This document shows, piece after piece, positions 33,816 through 44,865 of a stretch of DNA of 64,000 nucleotides. Positions within the stretch are counted from its first letter, which is position 1; every line of letters begins with the position of its first letter. Below the pieces are notes generated by a model, which did not search any database, was not told the DNA's origin, and saw only the letters and a program-made list of their open reading frames with translations. The stretch is from Malacoplasma muris. GTDB lineage: Bacteria; Bacillota_I; Bacilli_A; Mycoplasmatales; Mycoplasmoidaceae. The stretch covers positions 806,001-870,000 of the forward strand of contig NZ_CP177248.1 in the NCBI RefSeq assembly GCF_046774425.1, read 5' to 3'. The translations under genes and the position numbers were made by a program.

Positions 33816-34430
33816 TTATTTATTATTAATATCCGATAATTCTTTTTTAATAGTTGGACAACTTTCAATTTTAGTTAATCTATCTTTAATTTCAATAATT
33901 TCATCATTTATAGAATCAATTTTTGTTTCTATAACTGTAATTCTATTATCCATTTCATCAATTTTATTTTCTATAACTGTAATTCTTTTATCCATGTAAT
34001 CAATTTTATTTTCTATAACTGTAATTCTTTTATCCATTTCATCAATTTTATTTTCAATAACTGTAATTCTATTATCCATTTCATTAATTTTGACTTCTAT
34101 ATTACTGATTCTATTATCCATCTCATTAATTTTGGTTTCTATATTACCAATTGTATTATTAATTTTTTCAAGTTGTTGTAATATTAATTGATTTGTATTT
34201 GGTCTCATATTTTTATTGCCTTTTATTATTTTAATTTTCCCACAAATTGAAATTAACTGCAATTCATTTTGATCTTCTTGTATAGAAACAATAATTTCTT
34301 CTCCACTACAAATATGAGCTTCTTTAATAAAATTAATCAATTGATTTTTAATAAAATCACCAGATTGTATCCCATTCTTTTCTAAATTGATTTTAGAAAT
34401 CATATTATTCTTTTTTATATTTATCTCCAT
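33816..34430 (-). CDS. Fifth coiled-coil family protein with 14-residue repeats (204 aa)
   Basis: The N-terminal domain ('IQSGDFIKNQLINFIKEA', 'ICGKIKIIKGNKNM') and the tail 'CPTIKKELSDINNK' align with the four tandem genes at 17947-20250. Between them six 14-residue units of the type I-x-N-K-I-D-E-M-D-x-R-I-T-V form a regular coiled coil. The start is uncertain: ATG 34430 has no good ribosome site, and the sister genes align better with Met10 (34403). Its position mirrors the array on the other side of the restriction island. Function unknown. Confidence 0.72.
   Translation of the reverse strand: MEINIKKNNMISKINLEKNGIQSGDFIKNQLINFIKEAHICSGEEIIVSIQEDQNELQLISICGKIKIIKGNKNMRPNTNQLILQQLEKINNTIGNIETKINEMDNRISNIEVKINEMDNRITVIENKIDEMDKRITVIENKIDYMDKRITVIENKIDEMDNRITVIETKIDSINDEIIEIKDRLTKIESCPTIKKELSDINNK
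33888..34139 (-). repeat. Six 42-bp in-frame tandem repeats
   Basis: Six near-identical 42-bp units encode the 14-residue repeats of the coiled-coil gene. As the unit is a multiple of three, gain or loss would change coiled-coil length without breaking the frame. Confidence 0.85.
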
Positions 34431-34653
34431 TGATAGAAAAATATAAATTTTATATTGCTATATATAAAAACGAAGTATATTGGTTTTTTTTAGAAAAATT
34501 TTATAAAAATAAAATATTTTCAAAACTACTCTATTAAATTATTAATTTTCATATTTAATAATTTTATAAATAATTTTTATTACTAATATTGTTTACTTGA
34601 CAATACCAATATTAAGCATTATAAAATAGTATAATTTTTATATGGGGTAAGCT

Positions 34654-37047
34654 ATGAAAATAAAAAATAAAATCTGACATGTGGCTTCAATATTAGCAGT
34701 GTCACCAATACTAGTTTTTGCAACTTCATGTAAAACTAATTCTAATGTTAATTCAAACAATGTTGAAAATAATAACTCTAGTGTTAATACAAATGATAAA
34801 ACTGATGTAACAAATTATGTTAATTCACTAAAACCTGCATTTAAAGGTAATACTTCAGACTATAAAGTTTCATATTTTACAAATGAGCAAAAAATAATTG
34901 AAAACTTTGATGGTTTACCAAAATCTCATGGCTCAATTGAAGTTCAATTTGTTGATGCAAAAGAAGGTACTAATAGTCAAACACTTGAAGTAAGATATAT
35001 AATTTCTAAAAATGATTATTCATATTTATATAGTTTTTCAACTACTGGATTTAAAGCTGTTGATAAAATAAATGATATTAAAATAGTTGAAGATTTCATA
35101 AACAAATTAAATCCAACTATTAAATCAGACAAAGTATCTAGTTTAAATACAATCATTGCTTCTAGTATTAAAACACAAAACCAAGTGAATGCATTATTTG
35201 ATGGATTGCCAACAAACAATGGAACAATTGTTGTTGAATTTGTAGTGAGTACAGAAGTAAAAAGTGGAACACTAGAAGTAAAATATATTATCTCATCTAA
35301 TAGTTATTCAAAACCATATACTTTCTCAAAAGATGGCTTTAAAGTTGGTGAAGCTAACATCAGTGATAAGAATTCAGTATTGAATTATCAAAATAGTTTA
35401 AACCCATCTGTAAGAAGTGGAAAAGATAAATCTAATACTTTAGTAGAAACTTTAAATAATGAATCTAGTGTTAAAGAGTTTTATGATAATTTACCAATGA
35501 ATAACAATTCATATGGAGTAGTTACAGAATTTGTTTCATCAATTGATAAAGGTAATGGAAACATTGAAATTAAATTTTTATTAACTAAAAATGATTATTC
35601 ATCATTGTATGTTTTTAATGATAGTAATTTTAAAATTAATCCATTAACAGATGCTAAAAATTATATTGATAATTATGTTAAACAAATTAACATAACTTTA
35701 AAAGATGATAAAGTAGATCAAATTAAAAATACTTATGCATCAAGTATAAATACAGAAGGTAAATTAAATAGTTGATTTACTGGATTGCCAACAACTATTC
35801 CACTTGGTAATGATAGAAGAATTTGTCAATTAATTTCAGCAGTTCCATCAACTTATGATAGTTCAATTCTTGTTTTAACTTATATTATGGAAAGACTAAG
35901 TTATAAAACAACAATTTCATTTGAAATATCTGGTTTTAAACCATTAGATACTAATCATGATTCAAGTCTTTCTAACTTTAAAGATTTTTCACAAAATAAT
36001 ACATTTAGATTAAGATTTGGTGTACAAGATGGGAAATACTTCACAGAAGGTACAGCATGAAGCTGACATGTAGTTGATAAAAATGCCAATAATTTTGATT
36101 GATATTTAATGACAAACCTTCATGTTGTAGATAATGTAGTTGCTGATATTAGTGGCAATTGAAATAATGGAAATATAAATGTTGGAGCATTAAGAACTTA
36201 TTATCAAAATAATTATGTTTCAACATTTCCAATCTCAGACAGTAAAGAACCATTTCAATTAGTTTCATATAGTAACAACAACACTGCACAAGCAATAATA
36301 AATGTTAATCCTAAAATTGGGTTAAATGAAAGCAGTCCTAATTACATTCCAAATGCTCCAAATGTTGTTGATAAAACACATGTAAAATCTATCAAAATAA
36401 TTCATGATTTTAACAATGATAATATTGAATTATTTTCTAAAACAACAAATGGGACAAGCAAAAATTACAATTTAGATATGGCTATTGTAAAAATAAGTTT
36501 AAGTTTTGGAGCAAATACTGACTATCTAAATCCAAATTATGTAAAGAAACCAATTTATCAAAAATTCCTAAATTTAAATAAACAAGCTAAAAATGTTGAC
36601 TCAAATAATGGAATTAATATATCAGGTATTCCATATAATAGTTCAAAGCCAAAAGAAACTAAAATAGTAAATTTTAATTCAATTTCTAATGTTAATCCAA
36701 GATATGAATATTCTAATTTATTATATAATAGTTCTGTTTTAAGCGATTTACGTGGTCCTTATTATTACCTAACATTACCAGAAAATAAATTTCAACTAAC
36801 TGGTGGAGCATCAGGTTCTGCTGTTTATCAACTTGAAGACCCTTATAACTATGTAGATTATGACAAAATAATTCCTGTTGGAATATATTGAGGTCATGAT
36901 TCAAATAGAAATGGCCTTTATCAAAGCCCTGATAATACAATGCCTTCATTTCTACCATTCGTATTTAATGGATCTAATAATGATGATGCACATTACAATA
37001 TTTGAGAAAATTTTTATAATAGCTTTTCAGTAATTCAAAATCTGTAA
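34654..37047 (+). CDS. DUF31 family surface serine peptidase with lipoprotein-17-type repeats (797 aa)
   Basis: Lipobox ATSC (Cys26). Residues about 40-430 contain four repeats of about 90-100 residues with 'FDGLPxxxG..VEF', '..LEVxYIISxNxYS..Y.FS..GFK', matching the variable-surface Lipoprotein_17 type. The C-terminal half is the trypsin-like DUF31 domain: 'MTNLHVVD' (His490) and 'GGASGSAVY' (Ser720 in the GxSGS motif). DUF31 members include Mycoplasma Ig proteases that cleave host antibody. Three or more TGA Trp codons. A TATAAT near 34630 and GGGGT before the ATG suggest its own transcription. The Ig substrate is inferred from the family only; no partner Ig-binding protein is seen next to it. 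Confidence 0.88.
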
Positions 37048-37179
37048 AATAAATTTTTAACATGATAAAAGTAAATCAAAAATAAAATGTAATAATGGAA
37101 AAATTAATTTATAATTTCAACATCTATTTAAATTTATTTTAAAAACATTTATAATACATAGTGCATAGGAGGTATTATT

Positions 37180-37305
37180 ATGTTTGATTTCAAAAATGTA
37201 AGAAATTTATCTGAAAAAGAACTTAAAGAGCTTTTTGATGAAACTGTAAATGCTCCTTTAGATGAAGAGCTTATAGAAATAGTAAAAGCTCTTGCAGATA
37301 AATAA
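37180..37305 (+). CDS. 41-residue helical-hairpin small protein
   Basis: It has a strong ribosome site (AGGAGG, spacing 7), a TATAAT at about 37151 and its own terminator, so it is clearly a gene. The acidic sequence 'LSEKELKELFDETVNAPLDE' followed by 'ELIEIVKALADK' predicts two amphipathic helices. The pattern L-S-x-E-x-L ... L-x-x-E/D-L/F-I-E-x-I resembles the small sporulation kinase inhibitor Sda of Bacillus, yet mycoplasmas have no sporulation phosphorelay. No firm homologue. Confidence 0.8.
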   Translation: MFDFKNVRNLSEKELKELFDETVNAPLDEELIEIVKALADK

Positions 37306-37330
37306 ATCACTGTATAACAGTGATTTTTTT
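37304..37330 (+). terminator. Terminator of the 41-residue protein gene
   Basis: A 10-bp stem (37304-37313 with 37317-37326) and seven Ts, overlapping the stop codon. Confidence 0.85.
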
Positions 37331-37625
37331 AATATAACTAATGATAATTATATGATTAGAAAAAATATTTATATTAAATGAAAACTTAAGTAATAACACT
37401 TTTTTCAACAGTTGATAATATTCCAAACAAATGCAAATTATTTAGAAAAGAAAATAAAATTTTATTTTTGAAATGTTAAATTAAATGAAATAAATAGATT
37501 ATATAAAATAATTTTAATCTAATTTCAGATGTATTCATTAAAACACTTGGAAAAATAGACAGTATAGTTTATTCTTTGCTTGATAAATATTTTGAACATA
37601 GAAATCAATTAAGATTTGTTTCTAA

Positions 37626-37847
37626 GTTACTAATAAGATTACTCATGCACATGCATATTCAAATGGTAATAAAAGAACTGCTATAGTATCTGCATGCCTT
37701 ATTTTAAATTTTTTTTGGTTTTACTTAAAATTTCCTAACAATAAAGAAAAATATATTTCACACCAAGAAAATTTGATGATTGATATTTTGTCATGAAAAA
37801 AAAGAAAAGAAAATCCAAATTTTCACATTTATCAGAGGAAGCATTAA
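37626..37847 (+). pseudogene. Fic/Doc family remnant
   Basis: The translation contains 'HAYSNGNKRTAIVSACL', matching the Fic/Doc active-site motif H-x-F-x-x-G-N-x-R (Phe replaced by Tyr). The frame is closed upstream by TAA (37623-37625) and no start or complete domain exists; weak coding traces in other frames run from about 37510. It is probably a decayed Doc toxin or Fic AMP-transferase gene. The rest of 37331-37979 holds no other recognisable gene. Confidence 0.6.
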
Positions 37848-37979
37848 TTGATGAAGTGCATATTATTCATTAATAAATACAATATAACTATTTTTTTAAA
37901 ATTATGTTTTTTATCTATGTGAAAAGGAATTTATAAAAATATTTATCTTAAATTAACAAAATACTAATATAACTAATAA

Positions 37980-38007
37980 AAATCTACAACTAAATAGTTG
38001 TAGATTT
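37980..38007. repeat. Target-site copy (left): 28-bp palindromic terminator
   Basis: A 28-base palindrome (11-bp stem, 6-base loop) identical to 39187-39214 at the other end of the IS element. Confidence 0.9.
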
Positions 38008-39186
38008 GCTCGATTGAAATATGAAGTGCAACACATATTGTAAAATATATGTGCACTTCATTTTTTTTGTTTACATAAAATAGGACAAAAGAAAAAGGTG
38101 CCCTTAGTTTTCCACAACAGCGAGACACCCACTATGTTATACAACCATTTATCAGAAAAAGAAAGAGCAATAATTGAATTTATGTTCTATCAAGAAAAAG
38201 ATCTTTAAACTCAATTGCAAAAGAATTGAATAGACATAGATCTACAATATCAAGAGAATTAAAAAGAAATGAATCTTGTGGAATATATAATTCTAATAAC
38301 GCTCATAAAAAATATTTAAATAGAAAATGAAATTCTCATGCTTTTTATCTTGATAGATACAAAAGCTTTACAGATCTATTTTTAGATAAATTTAGAAAAA
38401 TAGATCATGGAGTTGAAGCAACTTGTCATTATATTAAAAAAAATTATCCTTGTGTCAAAACACCAAGTTCTAGACAGGTTTTTAATTGAATAAAATCCAA
38501 TAGATGAAAATTAAAAAGGTCAGATAGACTTAGAAAAGGATATGTAAAAGGAAGAAAAAGACATAAAGGTATGTTTTCTAAATTTGATGAAAAATATGTA
38601 TTTCCTTTTTGAGCTAGACCTTCCAAAATAGAAAAAAGAGTAGAATATGGACATTTTGAAGCAGATTTAATTATTGGAAAAAGAAAAGCTGGATATAGTA
38701 ATTTGCTAACTCTAGTAGAAAGAGTTACAAGAATGACATATATTATTAAAGTCAAAAATAAAAATTCTTTTACAATAAATTCAACAATTAAAAAACTAGT
38801 TGAACAAAATAATTTAAAAGTAAAAACAATCACAATAGATAATGGAATTGAGTTTAATAAAATAGGAATCCTTGCCTATTGATTAAATTGCAAAATTTAT
38901 TATTGCGAACCATATGCTTCATTTCAAAGAGGAAGCAATGAAAATGCTAATGGTATTATTAGAAGATTTTATAAAAAAGGAACAGACTTTGATTTATTAA
39001 CAGATGATGATGTAGTTAGACTACAAAATAGGATAAACCTCATGCCAAGAAAAATGTTTGGTTTTAAATCAAGTTATGAAATAAATAAACATTATATAGA
39101 AAGGTAATAATAACTCATAACCATTTTATTGGCTATGAGTTATAAGTTGTGCTATTATGATGTTGCACTTCATATTTCATTCAGGG
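38008..39186 (+). mobile_element. IS30-family insertion sequence (1179 bp)
   Basis: Terminal inverted repeats share TGAAATATGAAGTGCAACA at both ends (about 38014-38032 and, inverted, 39162-39180). One IS30-type transposase lies between them. Both flanks carry the same 28-bp palindrome, as expected if the element inserted into and duplicated a terminator. Calcutt and colleagues described this behaviour for IS1630 of M. fermentans. The left end also contains a hairpin (about 38023-38056). Confidence 0.88.
38134..39107 (+). CDS. IS30-type transposase, frameshifted
   Basis: Domains follow IS30 order: an N-terminal helix-turn-helix 'NSIAKELNRHRSTISRELKRN', then a DDE core with 'YGHFEADLIIG', 'ITIDNGIEF' and 'NENANGIIRRFYKKGTDF'. 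From ATG 38134 the first frame stops at a TAA (38206-38208) after 24 codons, while the remaining frame is open upstream of that point and continues to TAA 39107; they meet at an A-rich run (about 38192-38199), a -1 shift. It is either programmed frameshifting or a recent inactivating deletion. TGA encodes Trp several times. Confidence 0.82.
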
Positions 39187-39214
39187 AAATCTACAACTAA
39201 ATAGTTGTAGATTT
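39187..39214. repeat. Target-site copy (right), also terminator of the 39230 gene
   Basis: Identical to 37980-38007. It lies 16 bases after the stop of the minus-strand gene and has the stem and T/A-runs of a terminator. Confidence 0.88.
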
Positions 39215-39229
39215 TTCTGTATTAATATT

Positions 39230-39940
39230 TTATATTTTTGATAATTCAACCTTTATTAAATAACCATAATAATTATCACCATGATTTTTATATTGAATTC
39301 CATTTTTATCAAGTTCTAATTCAAATAGATAATCACCTTTATTTTCTATAGGAACTGTAGTGTTCAAAAATAAGTAAATAATATTATCAGTATTTGCTGG
39401 TTTAAAATTTGATACAACTTGTCCATAATAGTTCATAGACACTGTTAGTCCAAAATATTCAAATGCTTCTTTAATATTTGAATATGGATAATATCCATTA
39501 GTTAAAGTTGTTAAATAGTCCAAACTTAAATTAAAATTAAAGAATTTTTGTCTAAATTCAAAATTATATAATTTTTTATAAGTTTGTAATTCTAAATAAT
39601 AACTTCTGTCTGATAATTCACCAATACTTACATTGGGATCATTATAATCATATGCATTATATTTAGATTCTACTTTTAAAGCATTTTCTTTTGAATGTGC
39701 TTTTGAATCTAATGAATCAGGTTTTATATTTCATTCAAATTTTGATTCATTTGTAGATTCAGCTGGTTTAGTAGCTGGTTCTTGTGGCATTTGACTATCA
39801 ACATCAATTTCTGTATCTCATGTTGGTTTTTTGTTTGTTTGTTCTCAATGTAAATTACTTTGTATTCCCAAAACTATTGATATTGGAAATACAGAAAAGC
39901 AAGTCATCTTTGAAACTAGTCTTTTATGTTTTCTTTTCAT
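39230..39940 (-). CDS. Secreted protein of unknown function (236 aa)
   Basis: The start at 39940 (MKRKHKRLVSKM) has AGGAAA upstream. A basic N-terminus and hydrophobic 'FSVFPISIVLGI' give a signal peptide or anchor without a lipobox. An acidic, Pro/Ser/Glu-rich spacer follows, then a region with many Tyr and Asn ('NGYYPYSNIKEAFEYFGL', 'NYYGYLIKVELSKI'). No family recognised. Confidence 0.75.
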
Positions 39941-40011
39941 ATTTAATATATTTCCTAAAATTAAAAATATTATATACTTGCCATTTTCAATAAGCAAGTA
40001 AAAAGCAGTAA

Positions 40012-40042
40012 AATAAAAATCACTATCTATTAAGATAGTGAT
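40012..40042 (-). terminator. Terminator of the 40057 operon
   Basis: A 10-bp stem (40019-40028 with 40033-40042) followed on the minus strand by a T-rich run. Confidence 0.8.
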
Positions 40043-40056
40043 ATACATTAGTTTTG

Positions 40057-40419
40057 TTATAATATTGATACTAAAATTGTTTGTGTTTGATTACTTGTAG
40101 GAACATTTTTTAAAAAAACACTATTCATTAAAAAGAATATTATTGCACACAAAAACAAGACTACTGTCAAACAAATCATAAATGCAAATTTATTTAATTG
40201 TCAAAATCTAACAAATTCATTATAGTTATAATTGTAATTTTGAGCTTCTTCTCTAGAGTGTCTCCATCTATATGCAACATAAGCACACAATATAGCCAAA
40301 ATTAAAAATATAGTTCCTATTAGATAATATACTCAGTGCTGAGCACCACCATAGACACCACTATTATCTGTAGCACTATTTAACACAAATAAATAATTTA
40401 AAATATTATAAACTTTCAT
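40057..40419 (-). CDS. Small membrane protein with two helices (120 aa)
   Basis: Visible only when TGA is read as Trp (codons within 'QHWVYYL' and 'RFWQLN'). Two hydrophobic helices, 'YYLIGTIFLILAILCAYVAY' and 'FAFMICLTVVLFLCAIIFFL', are separated by a charged cytosolic loop 'RWRHSREEAQNYNYNYNEF'. It starts 14 bp after the stop of the GNAT gene in the same direction, so it is the last gene of that unit. The ribosome site is poor. Function unknown. Confidence 0.7.
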
Positions 40420-40433
40420 AACAATATTTTATA

Positions 40434-41327
40434 TTAAATAATCGCATTGTTGAAATGTATTCATTCAGTTTTTTTGTTTGGTAATAAAAACATAATTGAG
40501 AATGAATTAAATGCACTATGATAGACTATATAAAATGTTTTGCAACTATTATATAAATTTACATACTCTTCAACATTACTTATTTTTTTAATTATTTTTT
40601 TGTAAATAGATTTTGCTTTTGCTGCATTTACAAAATATACTTCCTTTAAATCTTCGCTTACATCTAATCCACTTCAGTAATAATATCCATAATCAGTATT
40701 AATAAAGAAGTCATTTCTTTTAAATGTATAATCAGCAAGATCAATACAAAATGTTTCTAAATCTCTTAATAAATTATCCTTAATTTCTAATGTATCCAAT
40801 AATTGTTCAATAGACGTGTTATATAATTTATAAAAATAAACTGCAGGGGTAACTTTCTTTTGATCAAATTCAATTATCTTACTATTGTATCTAAATCCTG
40901 TTTTAAATCCTAATTTCTTTGCTAATTTTTTACTAACAATGGCTTTATTTCTTGCAGCTCATATTATAATGTCAGCATTATTAGTGTAAACATATGATTT
41001 TATAAATAATGATAATAATTCAGTAAATATTTTATTTTCTCTATGGTCTTTATCTAATCAAAATGATAATTCATCATGAATTCCTCATTTCTTTATATAT
41101 ACACATCCTATTAATTGATCATTTTTAGAGATGATAAAAAATTCTTTTGATCTTTTTATTAATTCATAAAATTCATTTTTTGATTCTATTAAACTCATAT
41201 CTAATTGAAAATTAAATAAATCTTCTCTATTATTTTCAAGTAAAACAAATAATTGCTTAGATGTTTCAGTAGTTACTTTTTCTAATTTAAATGTATCATT
41301 AAACACTTTAACTGATATATTATTCAT
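40434..41327 (-). CDS. GNAT-like acetyltransferase (297 aa)
   Basis: The start at 41327 is preferred over 41339 because GGAGG lies exactly upstream of the second Met. The N-terminal half follows the GNAT fold: 'RSKEFFIISKNDQLIGCVYIKK', then 'IHDELSFWLDKDHRENKIFTELL' and 'IIIWAARNKAIVSKKLAKKLGFK', as in ribosomal-protein N-acetyltransferases of the RimJ/RimL type. The C-terminal half is unassigned. Substrate unknown. It lies between two membrane-protein genes. Confidence 0.62.
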
Positions 41328-41373
41328 TATTGCCTCCATCTAGAACTAAATAAATTATAAAAGTTATTCAAAT

Positions 41374-41405
41374 AAAAAAAACATAAGATTTACTCTTATG
41401 TTTTT
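41374..41405 (-). terminator. Terminator of the ptsG unit
   Basis: A 12-bp perfect stem (41377-41388 with 41394-41405) with flanking A/T-runs directly after the stop at 41411. Confidence 0.88.
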
Positions 41406-41410
41406 ATTAA

Positions 41411-42076
41411 TTATTGTAAGTTTAATTGATCAATATTAATTTCAAATAAATTTTCAACATTCTTGTTTGCTTTTACATATCTTGCAATTAAATTTGCAAT
41501 AGAAACTATTATTCCACAAACAAATACAATATCTACTAATAATATAGAAATTGCTCCACCACCTAAACTAAATTCTCTTTCTTGTGTTGAGTTATTTATA
41601 TTAACAGTAATCATATTTGCAATAATAGGTTTTTTACCAGTAGTAAAATCTGCCATAGCTTTAGCTTCATCTATATTTCATGGACTACCTAAGAATGCAA
41701 TTATAGTTGTAAATATTAATACAAACAATGTTATGCCAATTGTTCAATAGAAATATGTTTTACTAATAAAATTTGGTTGAAATTTACTATATAAAACAAT
41801 TAAAACTATTGAAGAAATTAATGCAATTACTAAAAAGAATACTGCAGCAATTCCTATTCCACTTAAACTTGCACTAGAAGTACCATAACTAGTACTTAAA
41901 CCCAAGTTTTTAAGCATATCTGTTGTTCCATCATTCCTAATAATATTCAATAAATCTTTTGTTACTAAAGATGCACCTAAAAATAGAAGTGTTGATAATA
42001 AAGCTACTCCAACTCAAACCATTGATAAAATTAAAAACAATTTATTTAAAGAATTACTAGATCTTTTGTTATTCAT
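41411..42076 (-). CDS. Four-helix membrane protein (221 aa)
   Basis: A strong AGGAGG site precedes ATG 42076, 8 bp after the ptsG stop, so it is co-transcribed with ptsG. Four hydrophobic helices are visible ('LFLILSMVWVGVALLSTLLF', 'GIAAVFFLVIALISSIVLIV', 'TIGITLFVLIFTTIIAFL', 'AISILLVDIVFVCGIIVSIA') with Ser/Gly/Thr-rich loops between them. No family is recognised. Confidence 0.75.
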
Positions 42077-42084
42077 ATATCCTC

Positions 42085-44643
42085 CTAATTCTTACCATCT
42101 TGCTTTTTTGGAGCAACTTCAATTAATGGTTGACCTTTTTCTATTTGGCCACTTGTTTTTAATATCTTAACATTTCTACCTTTTAGTGATTCATCTAAAA
42201 CAATAATAGGTGTAATTAAAGATTTTGCATGTTCTTTAATTTGTGCAACTTTAAATGTAGCAATTGCATCTCCCATTTTTACTGAATCATTTGTTTTCAC
42301 TTTTGGTGTAAATGGTTTTAATTCTTTACCATCTTTATCTTTTAAATTAATAGAATCAATTCCAATATGAACTAAAATTTGTGTTCCTTTTTTAGATTCA
42401 AAAGTATATGCATGACCAGTATCAAATACTAATGATATTTTTCCACTAATTGGAGAAGATAAATTTCCATTTTTTGGAAGTATAGCAATACCTTGTCCCA
42501 TTATTGATTTAGAAAATGTTTCATCTGGAACTTCTTCAATAGGAACTATAGTTCCATCAAGCGGTGATTTAATAATTATTTTTTCATCACTTACTTCTAG
42601 ATTATTACTAGTAGTATCCTTTGAGTGTGAAATTGGTTTAGATTTTTTATTATCACCAAAATAAACATCATTTAGTTTTGGATTTTCATTAACATCAGAG
42701 ATGATATCATTAATTTCGTTTTTAATTCTATCAGCTTGAGCACCATAAATAGCATATACTGATTGCTTACTTGGTTTAATAACACCACGTGCTCCCAATT
42801 CTTGAGTTAATTTATCTCCATCAACTATGTCTTGATTATCAACTTGAATTCTTAATTTAGTAATACATGCATCAACATTTTTAATATTGCTTAACCCACC
42901 ATAAGCATTTATTACTTCAATTGCTAAAGCACGATCTGAAGAAATATTCATATTTAATTGTTGATTATTTGAATTAATATCTTTATTTTTATTTAAGAAA
43001 TCTTGTTTATTAAATAATCTTGTATTTTCACCACGTCCTGGTGTATGTATATCAAACTTCTTAATTAAGAAGTAGAACAAGAAGTAGTAAATTGGTGCAT
43101 ATGCTAAACCAATTAATAATGCTCATCAAGCATTTGATCCAAATTGAATTTGAATAGCACCATAAATTACTCAATCTAATAATCCACCACTGAATGTCAT
43201 ACCAATATGAGGCGCTAATCCTGGGTTACCAGCTGCAGCAGCTGCTAAACCAATTCAATTCATTAAACCAAATGATAATGCACAGAAAATTGCATGAACT
43301 CCTCAGAATAATCATGGAGCTAAGAATAAGAATGTAAATTCAATTGGTTCAGTAATTCCGGTTAGTAATGATGTAAATCCAGCTGAAATTATAATTGAAC
43401 CTGCCATTTTTCTATTTTCTTTTGGAGCAGCCATAACCATTGCTACTGCAGCTGCTGGAAGTCCAAACATCATGAATGGATATTTTCCTTGTAAATATTG
43501 ACCAATATTTACACCTGTTGCCCCATTAGCTGGTTGTAAACCACTTATACCTTGTAAAGCTGTTAAATCAGAGAAAGTTAAAGTATGTATTGCTCCATTA
43601 CCATTTAAAATTTCTACTTGTTTACCAACTAAATAAGAATTTGCAAATGCTCATAGTGTTTGATCACCAGCAATTGATCCTGCTTGAGAACCACCAGTAT
43701 ATCCACCAAGCTGTTGAGCAATTTGTAATCAAGTTGCTTGTGCTCCATTAATTGCTAATGCAACTCCACCTGAAGTGATTGCATATGCATTTAAGTTTAA
43801 TTCCCCACCAACATTTGAATATCATAATGGCGAATAGAATGCATGGTGCAATCCAAATGGAACCAATGCTCTTTCAATATATCCAAAAATGAAAGAGTTA
43901 AATCCATACATGTTACCACCTAGTGCTCCACCAATAATACCAAATAATGTTCCAATTAATGGTCAAATAATTAAAACTATTAATGTAATTGGAAATAACG
44001 TAAGAAATGTAACTATTGGAATAAATCTTACTCCATTAAAGAAACCAATTACTTGTGGTAATTGTATATTTTTAAATTTATTATATAAAAATGCTACTGT
44101 AAAACCAACTATAAATCCACCAAATACTGATGTTTGCAATTGGTTAATACCCAATACTGAACCAAATAGTGATTTAGGTAAACCAAAATTTGCATTTCCT
44201 AAAGCACCTGGTCCATAGAAAAGTAAATTATATCCTAAAAGATTACCTGAATTATCATTCACTGGTTGAACTAATGCAGATTGAAGACCAGCAAAGACTA
44301 GAAATCCAATAAGAGCTGACAAAGCAGCAGGACCTGCATCCTTGGTGAATGCAATGGCAATAGCAATTGCAAATAATACTGGTAGTGCACCAAAAATAAC
44401 ATCACCTGGAACTTTTAAGAAGTTTCCAAATAACATTAATCCAGCATCATTACCTGCATTATTAACAATTGCAGAACCAACACCAAGAAAAATTCCAGCG
44501 ATTGGAAGCATTGCAATAGGAAGCATCAGTCCACGAGATAATTTAGCAATAAATTCTCTGGCAGAACCAGAATTCTTTTTTTCTTTTTTTGAACCAAAGA
44601 AGTTTTTAAATTTAATACCAAATTTTTGTAAACTTGTGTTCAT
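42085..44643 (-). CDS. ptsG: PTS glucose-specific EIICBA component (852 aa)
   Basis: It imports and phosphorylates a hexose, most likely glucose, using phospho-HPr. Domain order is C-B-A in one chain. The membrane EIIC ('GVGMKLA'-free, with 'MLPIAMLPIAGIFLGVG' and the substrate loop 'GITEPIEFTFLFLAP') comes first, then EIIB with the phosphorylated Cys593 in 'DACITKLRI', then EIIA with 'TGHAY' (about His744) and 'ILVHIGID' (His759). GGGG before the ATG serves as ribosome site. TGA Trp codons are frequent in EIIC. Sugar specificity within the glucose/glucosamine family is inferred from the family. Confidence 0.93.
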
Positions 44644-44827
44644 ATTTTCCCCTTTCTTTTATTTTGTAAAGCTGAACATATTCTCTTGATTAAAACTATA
44701 AATTATCATTGATTTATTTTTATAAAAAGAGTACTTTACTCTTGAATTATATTCCAATAAATTAAATATGTTGATTTTTTAATATTTGTATTGTTTTATT
44801 CAATGCATTTATGCTTAAAAATGTAAA

Positions 44828-44857
44828 TAAAAAAACCATAATTAAACAATTATGGTT
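44828..44857 (-). terminator. Terminator of the 44866 lipoprotein gene
   Basis: A 10-bp stem (44834-44843 with 44848-44857) and a T-run on the minus strand, right after the stop. Confidence 0.85.
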
Positions 44858-44865
44858 AATTAATA

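Noticed and set aside
33888..34139. Regular 42-bp repeats as a possible CRISPR array
   Set aside because: Units are contiguous, in frame and coding for a coiled coil; there are no unique spacers and no cas genes.
43889..44218. Plus-strand frame within ptsG
   Set aside because: Complement of the EIIC coding sequence; explained by codon composition.
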